A stretch of 64,000 nt of DNA from Scandinavium sp051650185 (GTDB taxonomy: Bacteria > Pseudomonadota > Gammaproteobacteria > Enterobacterales > Enterobacteriaceae): assembly GCF_051650185.1 (NCBI RefSeq), contig NZ_JBOFIN010000026.1:1-64000 (forward strand), given 5' to 3'. Below, in pieces: positions 34,245 through 43,163 of this stretch. Under the pieces are notes generated by a model. It was not told the DNA's origin and did no database searches. It was given only the letters and a program-made list of their open reading frames with translations. Position 1 is the first letter of the stretch. The number at the start of each line of letters is the position of its first letter. Made by a program: the position numbers and the translations under genes.

Positions 34245-35100
34245 GGCCACTTTTGCGGATCGGCTCAGCGAACGGGGCTGGCGGGCGATGATCGCCGAGG
34301 TCAACCTGTCGCCAAAGCCAGGACTTGTCGATCGCTATAGCTGTGGCGCACACAAAGATATGGCGCTGGACGATTTTTATCGCAGCGCAGAGGCCATTCG
34401 CCCGTGGCTGGCCCGTTTTGTGCTTTATGGTGCCGACAGCGCGAACCAGGCTGAAGGTCAGATTCTGCCCGGGTTACGTTTACTGGGTCAGGCCTGTGAA
34501 GCCGACATGTTTCGCGCCACCGCAGGCGTGAATACGCATAAAGGCAGCATTTTCTCTTTGGGCCTGTTATGTGCGGCAGCGGGACGCCTTTATCAGCTTC
34601 GCCGTCCTCTTTCGCCGCAGGCGCTTTGCTCCACGGTCGCGGCATTCTGTCGCGGGCTGACCACACGCGAATTGCAGACTCACAACCCGCTGCAAACGGC
34701 AGGTCAACGGCTGTATCGCCAGTTGGGGCTAACCGGCGCAAGGGGTGAAGCTGAAGCCGGCTTCCCGCTGGTTTTAACGCTCGCCCTGCCTCATTTGCAG
34801 TCGTTGCGTGCACAAGGTATCGACCCTGAACTGGCACTGCTCGACACCCTGCTGCTGCTGATGGCCCACAACGCTGACACCAACGTGGCTTCTCGCGGCG
34901 GTGAGCAAGGCCTGAACTGGCTGCAACTGCAGGCCAAAATCTGCCTGTCGCAGGGCGGCATTCGTCGCCCTGTCGATCTCCACCGTTTGCATGAATTCGA
35001 CCAGCACTGCATTGCACGTAATCTCAGCCCCGGCGGCAGCGCCGACCTGCTGATCGTCACGATTTTTTTGAGCGAATACCCACTTATGTTCCAACGTTAA
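34216..35100 (+). CDS. citG: Triphosphoribosyl-dephospho-CoA synthase
   Basis: CitG (294 residues) makes 2'-(5''-triphosphoribosyl)-3'-dephospho-CoA from ATP and dephospho-CoA, the precursor of the citrate-lyase cofactor. Conserved stretches include VNLSPKPGLVDRYSCGAHKD, RATAGVNTHKGSIFSLGLL, LTGARGEAEAGFP and NADTNVASRGG. It starts inside citX (29-base overlap) with GGAGG about ten bases upstream. Confidence 0.96.
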   Translation: MLPTAQLTPEATFADRLSERGWRAMIAEVNLSPKPGLVDRYSCGAHKDMALDDFYRSAEAIRPWLARFVLYGADSANQAEGQILPGLRLLGQACEADMFRATAGVNTHKGSIFSLGLLCAAAGRLYQLRRPLSPQALCSTVAAFCRGLTTRELQTHNPLQTAGQRLYRQLGLTGARGEAEAGFPLVLTLALPHLQSLRAQGIDPELALLDTLLLLMAHNADTNVASRGGEQGLNWLQLQAKICLSQGGIRRPVDLHRLHEFDQHCIARNLSPGGSADLLIVTIFLSEYPLMFQR

Positions 35101-35129
35101 GTTAAAAAATCCTTACTGGAGAATCAGTT

Positions 35130-36593
35130 ATGTCTTTTACAAAAGATAAAACAGGGAAATTGATAGCGCCGCTGCTGGTGATGGCCGCGATGCTTCTGAT
35201 CCCGGTGCCTGACGGCATGCCGCCGCAGGCGTGGCACTACTTTGCCGTGTTCGTGGCGATGATTGTCGGGATGATCCTTGAGCCGATCCCTGCAACCGCC
35301 ATCAGCTTTATTGCGGTGACAATTTGCGTCATCGGCAGTGATTACCTGCTGTTTGATGCGAAAGAGCTGGCGAACCCGGCCTTTGATGCCGGAAGAGAGT
35401 CGCTGAAATGGGGGCTGGCAGGCTTTTCCAGCACCACCGTGTGGCTGGTCTTCGGCGCGTTTATTTTCGCATTGGGCTACGAAGTGACGGGCCTTGGGCG
35501 TCGTATTGCGCTGTTCATGGTCAAATTCATGGGCAAACGCACGCTGACGCTGGGTTATGCCATCGTGATCATCGACATTCTGCTTGCCCCGTTTACTCCG
35601 TCGAATACCGCACGTACTGGTGGGACCGTATTCCCGGTGATAAAAAACCTGCCGCCGCTGTTCAAATCTTTCCCTAACGACCCGTCCTCAAAACGCATCG
35701 GCGGTTACCTGATGTGGATGATGGTGATCAGTACCAGCATCAGCTCCTCCATGTTCGTTACCGGGGCCGCGCCAAACGTGCTGGGTCTGGAGTTTGTCAG
35801 CAAAATCGCTGGCATTCAGATTAGCTGGTTACAGTGGTTTCTGAGCTTCCTGCCCGTGGGGATTATTCTGCTGATCGTGGCCCCGTGGCTCTCTTACGTG
35901 CTGTACAAACCGGAAATCACCCACAGTGCCGAGGTGTCTGGCTGGGCGAACGATGCGCTTAAAGAAATGGGCGCACTCACGCGGAAAGAGAAAACACTGA
36001 TTGGGCTGGTCTTGTTAAGTCTCGGGCTGTGGGTTTTTGGCGGAGAGTATATTGAGGCGACGGCTGTTGGCCTGCTGGCCGTTTCACTGATGCTGGCTTT
36101 ACATGTGGTGCCGTGGAAAGAAATCACACGCTACAACAGCGCGTGGAACACGCTGGTCAATCTGGCCACGCTGGTCGTGATGGCAAGCGGGCTGACCCGT
36201 TCAGGCTTCATCAACTGGTTTGCCACTACCATGAGCACGCATCTGGAGGGCTTCTCCGCCAATACCACGGTAATCGTGCTGGTGCTGGTGTTCTATTTTG
36301 CTCACTACCTGTTTGCAAGCCTGTCCGCGCATACCGCAACAATGCTGCCGGTTATCCTCGCGGTGGGTAAAGGTATTCCAGGCGTGCCGATGGAGCATCT
36401 GTGTATTTTACTGGTGTTGTCTATCGGGATTATGGGTTGTCTGACCCCGTACGCGACAGGGCCTGGGGTCATCATTTACGGCTGTGGTTACGTGAAGTCA
36501 AAAGACTACTGGCGCTTAGGGGCCATTTTTGGCGTGATTTTTATTTCGCTGTTGCTGCTGGTCGGCTGGCCGGTGCTGGCGCTCTGGAGCTAA
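35130..36593 (+). CDS. citT: Citrate:succinate antiporter CitT
   Basis: CitT is a 487-residue inner-membrane antiporter of the DASS family, importing citrate in exchange for succinate during anaerobic citrate fermentation. It is nearly identical to E. coli CitT in length and motifs (FTPSNTARTGGTVFPVIKNL; FVTGAAPNVLGLEF). This matters for species inference: Klebsiella-type cit clusters use the unrelated sodium symporter CitS. It is last in the cit operon, 29 bases after citG, with a terminator following. Confidence 0.96.
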   Translation: MSFTKDKTGKLIAPLLVMAAMLLIPVPDGMPPQAWHYFAVFVAMIVGMILEPIPATAISFIAVTICVIGSDYLLFDAKELANPAFDAGRESLKWGLAGFSSTTVWLVFGAFIFALGYEVTGLGRRIALFMVKFMGKRTLTLGYAIVIIDILLAPFTPSNTARTGGTVFPVIKNLPPLFKSFPNDPSSKRIGGYLMWMMVISTSISSSMFVTGAAPNVLGLEFVSKIAGIQISWLQWFLSFLPVGIILLIVAPWLSYVLYKPEITHSAEVSGWANDALKEMGALTRKEKTLIGLVLLSLGLWVFGGEYIEATAVGLLAVSLMLALHVVPWKEITRYNSAWNTLVNLATLVVMASGLTRSGFINWFATTMSTHLEGFSANTTVIVLVLVFYFAHYLFASLSAHTATMLPVILAVGKGIPGVPMEHLCILLVLSIGIMGCLTPYATGPGVIIYGCGYVKSKDYWRLGAIFGVIFISLLLLVGWPVLALWS

Positions 36594-36601
36594 TGTCAGA
36601 T

Positions 36602-36627
36602 AACGTCCCCTTCGTGGGGACGTTATT
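36602..36627. terminator. Terminator citT/cedA
   Basis: A perfect 9-bp stem AACGTCCCC/GGGGACGTT (36602-36610 with 36616-36624), loop TTCGT, lies between convergent citT and cedA. Confidence 0.82.
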
Positions 36628-36868
36628 ACTCTTCCACTTCGCCTTCCTGACGCATCTGAGCTGCCCAGCGCTGCGCGGATTCCGGCACGCTGAACGCCTG
36701 TGAACGCTGAAACCGATTGCCCATCAGCACAAACGCGACATACTTCCCTCTCAGCAGCCAGACATCCCGATAGCCATCGACCTTAGAGGCATGATCGGGC
36801 GGCGCCGGTTCCACACGCGGCACATAGCTGATAACAGGACGGGTATTTTGTTGACGCAGCGGTTTCAT
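36626..36868 (-). CDS. cedA: Cell division activator CedA
   Basis: CedA is an 80-residue basic protein that binds RNA polymerase and DNA and modulates division after over-replication. The sequence follows E. coli CedA throughout (VISYVPRVEPAPPDHA; RDVWLLRGKYVAFVLMGNRF; VPESAQRWAAQMRQEGEV). In K-12 its neighbours are ydjO and katE; here they are citT and chbG, so this locus has been reshaped on both sides. Confidence 0.94.
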   Translation of the reverse strand: MKPLRQQNTRPVISYVPRVEPAPPDHASKVDGYRDVWLLRGKYVAFVLMGNRFQRSQAFSVPESAQRWAAQMRQEGEVEE

Positions 36869-36978
36869 AAGCGGAAAAGCACCAGAAAACAGAGACAGAA
36901 AGAAGCAATGATAGCCGATCCCACTGCCTTGCGTCGCGCCTTGTGTGCGATAACCTGTCGACGACGGAGAAATGCGGG

Positions 36979-37011
36979 CAAAAAAATGCCGGGTGCTGAC
37001 AATGACCCGGC
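36979..37011 (-). terminator. Terminator of the chb operon
   Basis: Read on the minus strand, GCCGGGT (37011-37005) pairs with ACCCGGC (36994-36988) and is followed by ATTTTTTT. It lies about 55 bases after chbG stops. Confidence 0.85.
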
Positions 37012-37066
37012 CTAACCCCTAACACGATGCCTGCGGGAGGAACGCCGGGCATCAATAAACACAGAA

Positions 37067-37825
37067 TTACACGTCGCGATACGTCCCAAGCCGGTATCCA
37101 CGCTCTGCTACCGCATATTTCAACGATGGAGAAGTCAGCACATCCAGCTCGGCCAGACGCGGATAGCAATACGCGCTGCCCATAATGGTGTTATCTACCA
37201 GCGCCGGGTGACACATCACTTCCAGCGAGCTTTCCTCTGCCTGAGCTGATGTTTCCAGCGTTTGCAGGAATAACGCTTCGCTGATGCTATCGCCATAAAA
37301 CTCACTGGCAAAACCTGCACTGCTGCGAACGCCCAAATCGTCCAGGCCATCACGCTGTTGCAGGCTGCGGTCGATACGCATCGCCACGCCCTTCGCTTTT
37401 GCAAATGCCGCCACAATCGGGAAAATCTGCGGGATCATATGCACGTGATGGTGACTGTCAAAATGGGTCGGCTCACAGCCGAATAAATCCACAAAGCGGT
37501 GATACTGGCAGTCGAGCTCGCGGGCAATTTCTTCCAGCGGCAGCGTGTCTTCTTCTGCCATTTGCCAAATCCACTTGCCAAGTTTGCCCTCGCGGGTCAA
37601 CCCAGGCATTGGTGAAAGTGGCATGCCCAGCGTCAGCACAAAGTGCATACCGACCGCCAGTTCGGGTAAACAGCGGCTCAGCTGAGCCGCGTGTTCGATT
37701 TCCGCGCCGTTCACCAGCGCGGTTGTGGAGGTCACCAGACCGTTTTTGCAGGCGTCGACAATCCCGTAGTTTTGCCCTTTACTGAGGCCAAAATCATCCG
37801 CATTGACGATTAACACACGTTCCAT
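37067..37825 (-). CDS. chbG: Chitooligosaccharide deacetylase ChbG
   Basis: ChbG (252 residues, YdjC family) removes one acetyl group from chitobiose and chitotriose (or their 6-phosphates). This is required both for inducing the operon and for hydrolysis by ChbF. Metal ligands are visible in NADDFGLS (Asp11) and HFDSHHHVHMIP. ATG 37825 lies 12 bases after chbF. It is the last gene of chbBCARFG. Confidence 0.95.
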   Translation of the reverse strand: MERVLIVNADDFGLSKGQNYGIVDACKNGLVTSTTALVNGAEIEHAAQLSRCLPELAVGMHFVLTLGMPLSPMPGLTREGKLGKWIWQMAEEDTLPLEEIARELDCQYHRFVDLFGCEPTHFDSHHHVHMIPQIFPIVAAFAKAKGVAMRIDRSLQQRDGLDDLGVRSSAGFASEFYGDSISEALFLQTLETSAQAEESSLEVMCHPALVDNTIMGSAYCYPRLAELDVLTSPSLKYAVAERGYRLGTYRDV

Positions 37826-37837
37826 CTGCCACTCCTT

Positions 37838-39184
37838 TTACTGCTTGAGGGTTTTCACCGTGTCGGCAAAGTTCGGCAGCCATTTTTCGTGCGCCAGAAT
37901 CAGCTCACGGGCCAGCACTTCCGCGTCTTTATCAGAGTGAATCAACGGGCTGAGGTTCAGCGCCAGCAGCACATCGTTAAACTCACCGCTCAGTGCCGCA
38001 TGGCTTGCCGCCACTTCGAAGCCCTTGATGGTATGAATCAGACCCAGCACTTTGTCATCAAAGTGGGTCAGGCGTGGGTGCGGCTTCGCCCCTTCGCTGC
38101 CCAGAATACAGGTCATTTCTACAGCCCAGTCCGCCGGGATGTTATCGATGTGGCCGTGGTGCGGTACGTTGACGTAATGCTCAGTCTGCTTGTTGTTGTA
38201 GATAGCGTTAATCACTTCGCAAGCGGCATCAGAGTAGTAAGCGCCGCCGCGCTGTTCCAGCTCTTTCGGCTTGATGTTGAGGTCGGGATCTTTATAGAGA
38301 TCAAACAGCTGTTTCTCAACTTTCTGCACCACCTGCGCACGCGCGCCGCCTTTGTAGTACTCGCCCATTTCGATGGCCAGCATCTCTTTCTGCTTGAAGT
38401 AGTACAGCAGATAAGAGCACGGCAGCAAGTTCAGGGAGCGAATCAGGCCTTCGCTGAACGGCATGTCGAAAATGTTCTTCACCGTGTTCGCGGTGAGCTT
38501 GCCAGAAGCGACGCCATCAAGCAGTTCTGCGAAACGAGATTCACCATTCACAATCACATCGCGAATGAACACCATGTGGTTCAGGCCGAACAGGTCGATG
38601 GACAGATCGTCTTTTTCGGACAGTTTCAGCACGTCAGTAATAAACATTTTCATGCCGACCGGAATGTTACACACGCCGATAAAACGCTTGAAGTTGGTGT
38701 GACGATACACCGCCTCCGTCACCATCCCGGCCGGGTTAGTGAAGTTGATGACCCACGCGTCCGGGCAGATTTCCTGCACGTCCTTAATGATGTCAAACAC
38801 CACCGGAATGGTGCGCAGGCCTTTAAACAGACCGCCTGCACCGTTGGTTTCCTGGCCCAGATAGCCGTGGCTCAGCGGAATACGCTCGTCTTTTTCACGC
38901 GCCTGCAGCTGACCCACACGCAGCTGAGTGGTGACAAAGTTGGCATCCTTCAGCGCTTCGCGGCGGTCGAGGGTTTTATGCACCGTCATCGGCACGCCCG
39001 ATTTCTGCACCATGCGCTCGCACAGGGCGTGAATGATATCGAGCTTCTCCTGCCCGCCTTCAACGTCCACCAGCCACAGCTCGGTGACCGGCAGTTCGTG
39101 ATAGCGCTTGAGAAAACCTTCCAGTAATTCCGGGGTATAGCTGCTGCCGCCGCCAATGGTCACGACTTTTAATTTCTGGCTCAT
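37838..39184 (-). CDS. chbF: 6-phospho-beta-glucosidase ChbF (GH4)
   Basis: ChbF (448 residues) hydrolyses phosphorylated chitobiose/cellobiose by the NAD- and Mn-dependent GH4 mechanism. The NAD-binding GGGSSYTPELLEG is at the N-terminus. GLNHMVFI, FTNPAGMVTEA and the metal Cys in VCNIPVGM follow. The frame is open to 39232; ATG 39184 gives the E. coli start MSQKLKVVTIGGG. The + strand over this gene also holds a 412-codon open frame that is only an antisense shadow. Confidence 0.96.
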   Translation of the reverse strand: MSQKLKVVTIGGGSSYTPELLEGFLKRYHELPVTELWLVDVEGGQEKLDIIHALCERMVQKSGVPMTVHKTLDRREALKDANFVTTQLRVGQLQAREKDERIPLSHGYLGQETNGAGGLFKGLRTIPVVFDIIKDVQEICPDAWVINFTNPAGMVTEAVYRHTNFKRFIGVCNIPVGMKMFITDVLKLSEKDDLSIDLFGLNHMVFIRDVIVNGESRFAELLDGVASGKLTANTVKNIFDMPFSEGLIRSLNLLPCSYLLYYFKQKEMLAIEMGEYYKGGARAQVVQKVEKQLFDLYKDPDLNIKPKELEQRGGAYYSDAACEVINAIYNNKQTEHYVNVPHHGHIDNIPADWAVEMTCILGSEGAKPHPRLTHFDDKVLGLIHTIKGFEVAASHAALSGEFNDVLLALNLSPLIHSDKDAEVLARELILAHEKWLPNFADTVKTLKQ

Positions 39185-39282
39185 AACTTTCTCCCTCGTG
39201 ATCCGCAGCAGGAGGTGTAAAAATCCCTCCACGGGATGCGGATAGCTAAACGAATTCGGTGCGTGCGGCGAACCGCACAGCG

Positions 39283-40122
39283 TTAATTAATTACGGTGAG
39301 CTGTTTTCGATAATTGCTTGGCGTGAATGAGGTCAGCTTCTTGAAGGTCTTAATAAACAGACTCGGACTGCTGTAACCAGACTCATACGCAATATCGGTC
39401 ACCGAGTAATTGGTAATTTCCAGTTGCTTCATGGCGAAGTTGATGCGGATATCATTAATAATCTGCATCGGTGTTTTGCTGTAATAGCGTTGGGTCGCCC
39501 GGGTTAAATACTCCTGAGACTTACCGGATAACGCCACCATATTTTCCAGCGCGCCCTCGCCGAATTTATGTTTATCGTGCATCGCCTCTACGGTGGTTTT
39601 CAGCCATTGCGGAATAACATCCTGGGCCTGCTCTTCGCGGAAATGGCGAAGGCGGTTAACCACATAAAAAGAGACAACTTCAATAAACTCGTCAAATTCA
39701 TTTTCGCGGAAATTGAGTGATGCAATAACCGACTCTATATAGCTGAGAAAGGTACTTTTGACCGAATAGACCTGAGAGGCCACCAGGAAAGCGGGCAGCA
39801 GCGGCTGATAATGCTCTTCGAAGAAGCGCTTGCTGATGCCAACGTTCAGGATGCGGGTCGCGCCGAACTCATAGAAGCTCTGGTGGTGTGACCCCATCGG
39901 GATAAACACGTAATCCCCGCGCTCCAGCAACACCCGTTTGCCATTGATCTCCTGATAATAGCGCCCGGTCAGTACGAGGGTGAACTCGTAGTAATCATGC
40001 TGGTGCAAACCGCTGATGCTTTCCGTTTTGTTGTAGATGAAGACATGAAAATCTTTACCGTTAAACAGCTGTTGTTCAAGCGCGGTACTGATTTCCAGGG
40101 TTGTCATCTTAGGTTGCCTCAT
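39283..40122 (-). CDS. chbR: Transcriptional regulator ChbR (AraC family)
   Basis: ChbR (279 residues) represses or activates the chb promoter depending on the presence of phosphorylated, deacetylated chitobiose. An N-terminal cupin-like sensing domain (GLHQHDYYEFTLVLTG, about residues 36-51) is followed by two C-terminal AraC-type helix-turn-helix motifs (about 180-275, ending TSFTPSNYRKQLTV). It is encoded inside the operon it controls, 15 bases after chbA. Confidence 0.95.
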   Translation of the reverse strand: MRQPKMTTLEISTALEQQLFNGKDFHVFIYNKTESISGLHQHDYYEFTLVLTGRYYQEINGKRVLLERGDYVFIPMGSHHQSFYEFGATRILNVGISKRFFEEHYQPLLPAFLVASQVYSVKSTFLSYIESVIASLNFRENEFDEFIEVVSFYVVNRLRHFREEQAQDVIPQWLKTTVEAMHDKHKFGEGALENMVALSGKSQEYLTRATQRYYSKTPMQIINDIRINFAMKQLEITNYSVTDIAYESGYSSPSLFIKTFKKLTSFTPSNYRKQLTVIN

Positions 40123-40137
40123 CGTGAATTCTGCCCG

Positions 40138-40485
40138 TTATTGTACCTTCTCGTGAAGCTCGATCAATTCGGCAACCAGTTCGCGGGCCAGCATTGAGGT
40201 CATAAGATGATCCTGCGCATGAACCAGCACGAGGCTGACCTTCATTTTGCCTTCGCCTTCATCACTTTCGATGAGCTGAGTCTGTACGCGATGCGCTTCG
40301 CTCAGGGCTACGCGTGACTGCTCCATGGTGGCTTTTGCGGTAGCGAAATCGCCTTGCTTTGCCTGTTTCAGTGCGGTGTACGCCAGGCTGCGCGCCTGTC
40401 CGGAGTTAATGATGAGTCCCATCACCACTTCTTCGAGGTCGTTTTCCTGCACCTCTTCGGCCACAATTTTATCCAGATCGAACAT
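40138..40485 (-). CDS. chbA: PTS chitobiose-specific IIA component
   Basis: ChbA (115 residues) is a lactose/cellobiose-type PTS IIA protein. The phospho-acceptor is probably His90 in LVHAQDHLMTS, where HAQDHLM is the family motif; an ASP/GLU-rich N-terminus is also seen. It passes phosphate from HPr to ChbB. It lies between chbC and chbR. Confidence 0.95.
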   Translation of the reverse strand: MFDLDKIVAEEVQENDLEEVVMGLIINSGQARSLAYTALKQAKQGDFATAKATMEQSRVALSEAHRVQTQLIESDEGEGKMKVSLVLVHAQDHLMTSMLARELVAELIELHEKVQ

Positions 40486-40539
40486 ACTCTTTCCCTCTTA
40501 CGTCTTGCGGAGCGGGAGAGTCCCCCGCTCCGCGTTACC

Positions 40540-41898
40540 TCAGAATTTCAGTGCGTTAGCAATGTCTTCTTCACTTTCTTGCTCGTCAATGACCGCCTGC
40601 GCCTTGTTAGAGACAACCACGAATGGCAGGTAAACCAGAACCGATACCCCGAGGTTGAACAGCGCCAGCAGCAGTGCCGCAATGCTTCCGTTGGTGTTGA
40701 AGAATGCGCCCAGACCGGTTGGCATCGTCCACGGTGCCAGGTTAGTGATTGGCGGGATAAGCCCCAGACCGTACGCCGACATGGTGATGGCAGCCAGCAG
40801 CGGTTGAATCAGCACGAACGGGATGAACATTACCGGGTTCATGATGATTGGCAGACCAAACAGAATCGGTTCGTTAATCTGGAAGATGCCTGATGGCAGC
40901 GCCAGCTTCGCAACCTGGCGGTGATCCGCGCGGCGAGAAGCGATGAAGATGGCGATAATCAGACCCAGAGTTGCACCGGTACCGCCCAGGAAGATGTAGG
41001 AGTCCAGCATTGGTTTCGCCCACATGTGGAAGCTCTTACCGGCTGCCAGCGCCGCTTCAACCGAACCGTACTGCTGATAAATCGCGATGTTTTCCAGCGC
41101 CCATGGGGTCATGATGCCGTTGTCCAGCGCCGTCAGGGCCAGAGAACCGTGCACGCCGAAGAACCACAGCAGCGAGGTGAAAATCACATACGCCCAGCCA
41201 ACTACGGCACCCATCGACGCCAGCGGCGTAGAGATAGAGTCCATGATGATCTGGTGGAAGTTGGTCTGCCAGTGGGTCAGCGCCCAGGCGATGATGCCGA
41301 AAATAGACAGAATGATGAAGCCCGGGATTACCGCGGAGAACGAGCGGGACACGGAGCCCGGCACGCTGTCAGGCAGTTTAATGACCCAGTTGCGACGGAC
41401 GATAAAGGTGAACATCTCCGCCACCACCAGACCGATAAGAATACCGGAAATGATGTTTGCGCCACCCAACCAGTTGGCCCCTACCGCATAGGCTTCACCT
41501 ACGCTGTATGGCGTAACGGTCATAAAGGCAGCGACAGAAAGCAGGCCCGCCGCAAACGGGTCAACTTTACGTTCTTCAGCCAGCGCCATGCCTATAAAAA
41601 AAGGCGCCATCAGCGACATAATGCCCAACGTACCGTTGTACACGTTGCCGCCGATGGCTTTAAAACCATTCAGGGTTTCAATGGTGGAAGCATCTAACCT
41701 AATACCTAATGAATAGAAGAACGAGCCCTCGCCAAAACTCAAAAAGACGTTATTGATAAGAACAAACATTGCCCCTGCGAGGGTCAATGGCATTAACTTA
41801 ATAAAGCCGTTTTTAATGGCGTTAACGTGAGGCTGCTTTCCTATTTTAACAGCAAAAGGAAGGAGTACCTTTTCAAGAGAGCTAATAACTTTACTCAT
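40540..41898 (-). CDS. chbC: PTS chitobiose-specific IIC permease
   Basis: ChbC (452 residues) is the membrane channel of the N,N'-diacetylchitobiose PTS. It has about ten hydrophobic segments and the conserved NEPILFGLPIIMNPVMFIPF loop of the lactose/cellobiose family. ATG 41898 is chosen over the upstream-extended frame because it gives the same length and start as E. coli ChbC. It lies between chbB and chbA. Confidence 0.96.
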   Translation of the reverse strand: MSKVISSLEKVLLPFAVKIGKQPHVNAIKNGFIKLMPLTLAGAMFVLINNVFLSFGEGSFFYSLGIRLDASTIETLNGFKAIGGNVYNGTLGIMSLMAPFFIGMALAEERKVDPFAAGLLSVAAFMTVTPYSVGEAYAVGANWLGGANIISGILIGLVVAEMFTFIVRRNWVIKLPDSVPGSVSRSFSAVIPGFIILSIFGIIAWALTHWQTNFHQIIMDSISTPLASMGAVVGWAYVIFTSLLWFFGVHGSLALTALDNGIMTPWALENIAIYQQYGSVEAALAAGKSFHMWAKPMLDSYIFLGGTGATLGLIIAIFIASRRADHRQVAKLALPSGIFQINEPILFGLPIIMNPVMFIPFVLIQPLLAAITMSAYGLGLIPPITNLAPWTMPTGLGAFFNTNGSIAALLLALFNLGVSVLVYLPFVVVSNKAQAVIDEQESEEDIANALKF

Positions 41899-41987
41899 AG
41901 AAAATACCCTTAAAGGCCGCAACAAACATTACGGCGTTAATGTGTGTGAAATTACTCTTTGACGGGAAGATTTAAATAAATCAAAAG

Positions 41988-42308
41988 TTACTGCGCTGAA
42001 GCTTTCTTAATTGCGGCGACAGCGGCTTTAAGCACACCTAAACCATCGACTTTGCCATACAGAATTGAGTCAATTACTTCTACCGGTTTATTTGGCAGCA
42101 GACGCTGAATTTCCGGAAGCATATAAGCGATTTGTGGGCCCAGTAATACAACATCAGCAGCTTCGCCTTTTTCACCCGCCAGGGTTTCAGGGAACGCTTC
42201 AATCACTACAGGCACTTCGTACTTCTCAGCTTGCGCGCGCATTTTGGACACCAGCAGAGAGGTGGACATGCCCGCAGAACAGAACAGATAGATGTGTTTC
42301 TTTTCCAT
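41988..42308 (-). CDS. chbB: PTS chitobiose-specific IIB component
   Basis: ChbB (106 residues) is the cytoplasmic IIB protein, phosphorylated on Cys10 (MEKKHIYLFCSAGMSTSLLV). It transfers phosphate to the incoming sugar with ChbC. It is the first gene of chbBCARFG; the operon promoter lies upstream in 42309-42546. Confidence 0.95.
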   Translation of the reverse strand: MEKKHIYLFCSAGMSTSLLVSKMRAQAEKYEVPVVIEAFPETLAGEKGEAADVVLLGPQIAYMLPEIQRLLPNKPVEVIDSILYGKVDGLGVLKAAVAAIKKASAQ

Positions 42309-42546
42309 ACTCGCTTCCTCAATTTGTCTTTTGAACCCGCCTCCCGCTGCGTCATCCGCTGTACATCGGGGCCGGGTAATGATGGTAACGAATTGTTACT
42401 TTGTGTTTATGGGATTGAGTATACGGCATCAGAAAGCAGCAAGATAATTCCTGGCATAACCAAATTGTCTCTCATTGACCTTCGGTTATGACTACCCTCA
42501 CATTTTGGCCAAATAATTCGCGCAATTAAATAAGCATGATTTCTCA
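42309..42546. other. chb operon control region
   Basis: This stretch is upstream of chbB on the minus strand. In E. coli the corresponding region carries NagC, ChbR and CRP sites. I could not identify them here with confidence, and I see no gene in it. Confidence 0.4.
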
Positions 42547-42575
42547 TAAAAAAACCCGACCAGAGGGTCGGGTTT
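42547..42575 (-). terminator. osmE terminator
   Basis: The stem AAACCCGACC/GGTCGGGTTT (42552-42561 with 42566-42575), with a T-run on the minus strand, follows osmE. Confidence 0.87.
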
Positions 42576-42605
42576 ACGTAGAACTCAACAGAATGACTGA
42601 TTCTG

Positions 42606-42941
42606 TTACTTCGCTTGCGGGTCGGTGTCGTACTCTGCGCAGGTCTGATAACCGGAATTGATCACGCGGCCGGTGTCATCCAGCGCAACGAAATAGGTTT
42701 CAGCTTTACCATCCCGTTGACCCAGGATGTAGGTCTGGCAAGTACCACGAGCGTGAACCATGGTAATTTCAGACGCAGGTTTCCCGGCAATCTGCGCGAC
42801 CTGTTGACGGGTCATGCCTTTTTTCACGTCTTTTACTACCGGCTGGGTGAACTGATCGGTGGTCCGGTCGTAGGCGGTACAACCCGCCAGCATGGTCAGT
42901 ACTGCTGCTGCACCTAAAAATCCTGCTACGTTCTTGTTCAT
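42606..42941 (-). CDS. osmE: Osmotically inducible lipoprotein OsmE
   Basis: OsmE is a 111-residue lipoprotein of the SmpA/BamE-like fold (DVKKGMTRQQVAQIAGKPAS). The signal peptide ends at the lipobox LAGC (Cys21). It is induced by osmotic stress and in stationary phase in E. coli. It diverges from nadE. The precise function is not known. Confidence 0.95.
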   Translation of the reverse strand: MNKNVAGFLGAAAVLTMLAGCTAYDRTTDQFTQPVVKDVKKGMTRQQVAQIAGKPASEITMVHARGTCQTYILGQRDGKAETYFVALDDTGRVINSGYQTCAEYDTDPQAK

Positions 42942-43163
42942 ATTCCGTCCTCTTTTTTATCAGTGTGTTATAAGCCTGGAATAAAGTGCTATCTTTTTCA
43001 ACCTGAGGACAAAGATGGCATAACTTTCAGATAAATCTACTTAAACAACGATTTCCTGCTAAATCGCCGCCTTTTAAGGCAGTCAAAACTGTGATCCTTG
43101 TCGTTTTGCAGGCAAAGAGGTAGCTTTAACGGATACACGACAACCTTTTTCGGGGAGGGGTAA

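Noticed and set aside
37889..39127. 412-codon open frame on the + strand
   Set aside because: It lies entirely antisense to chbF, has no family resemblance and reflects codon bias of the real gene.
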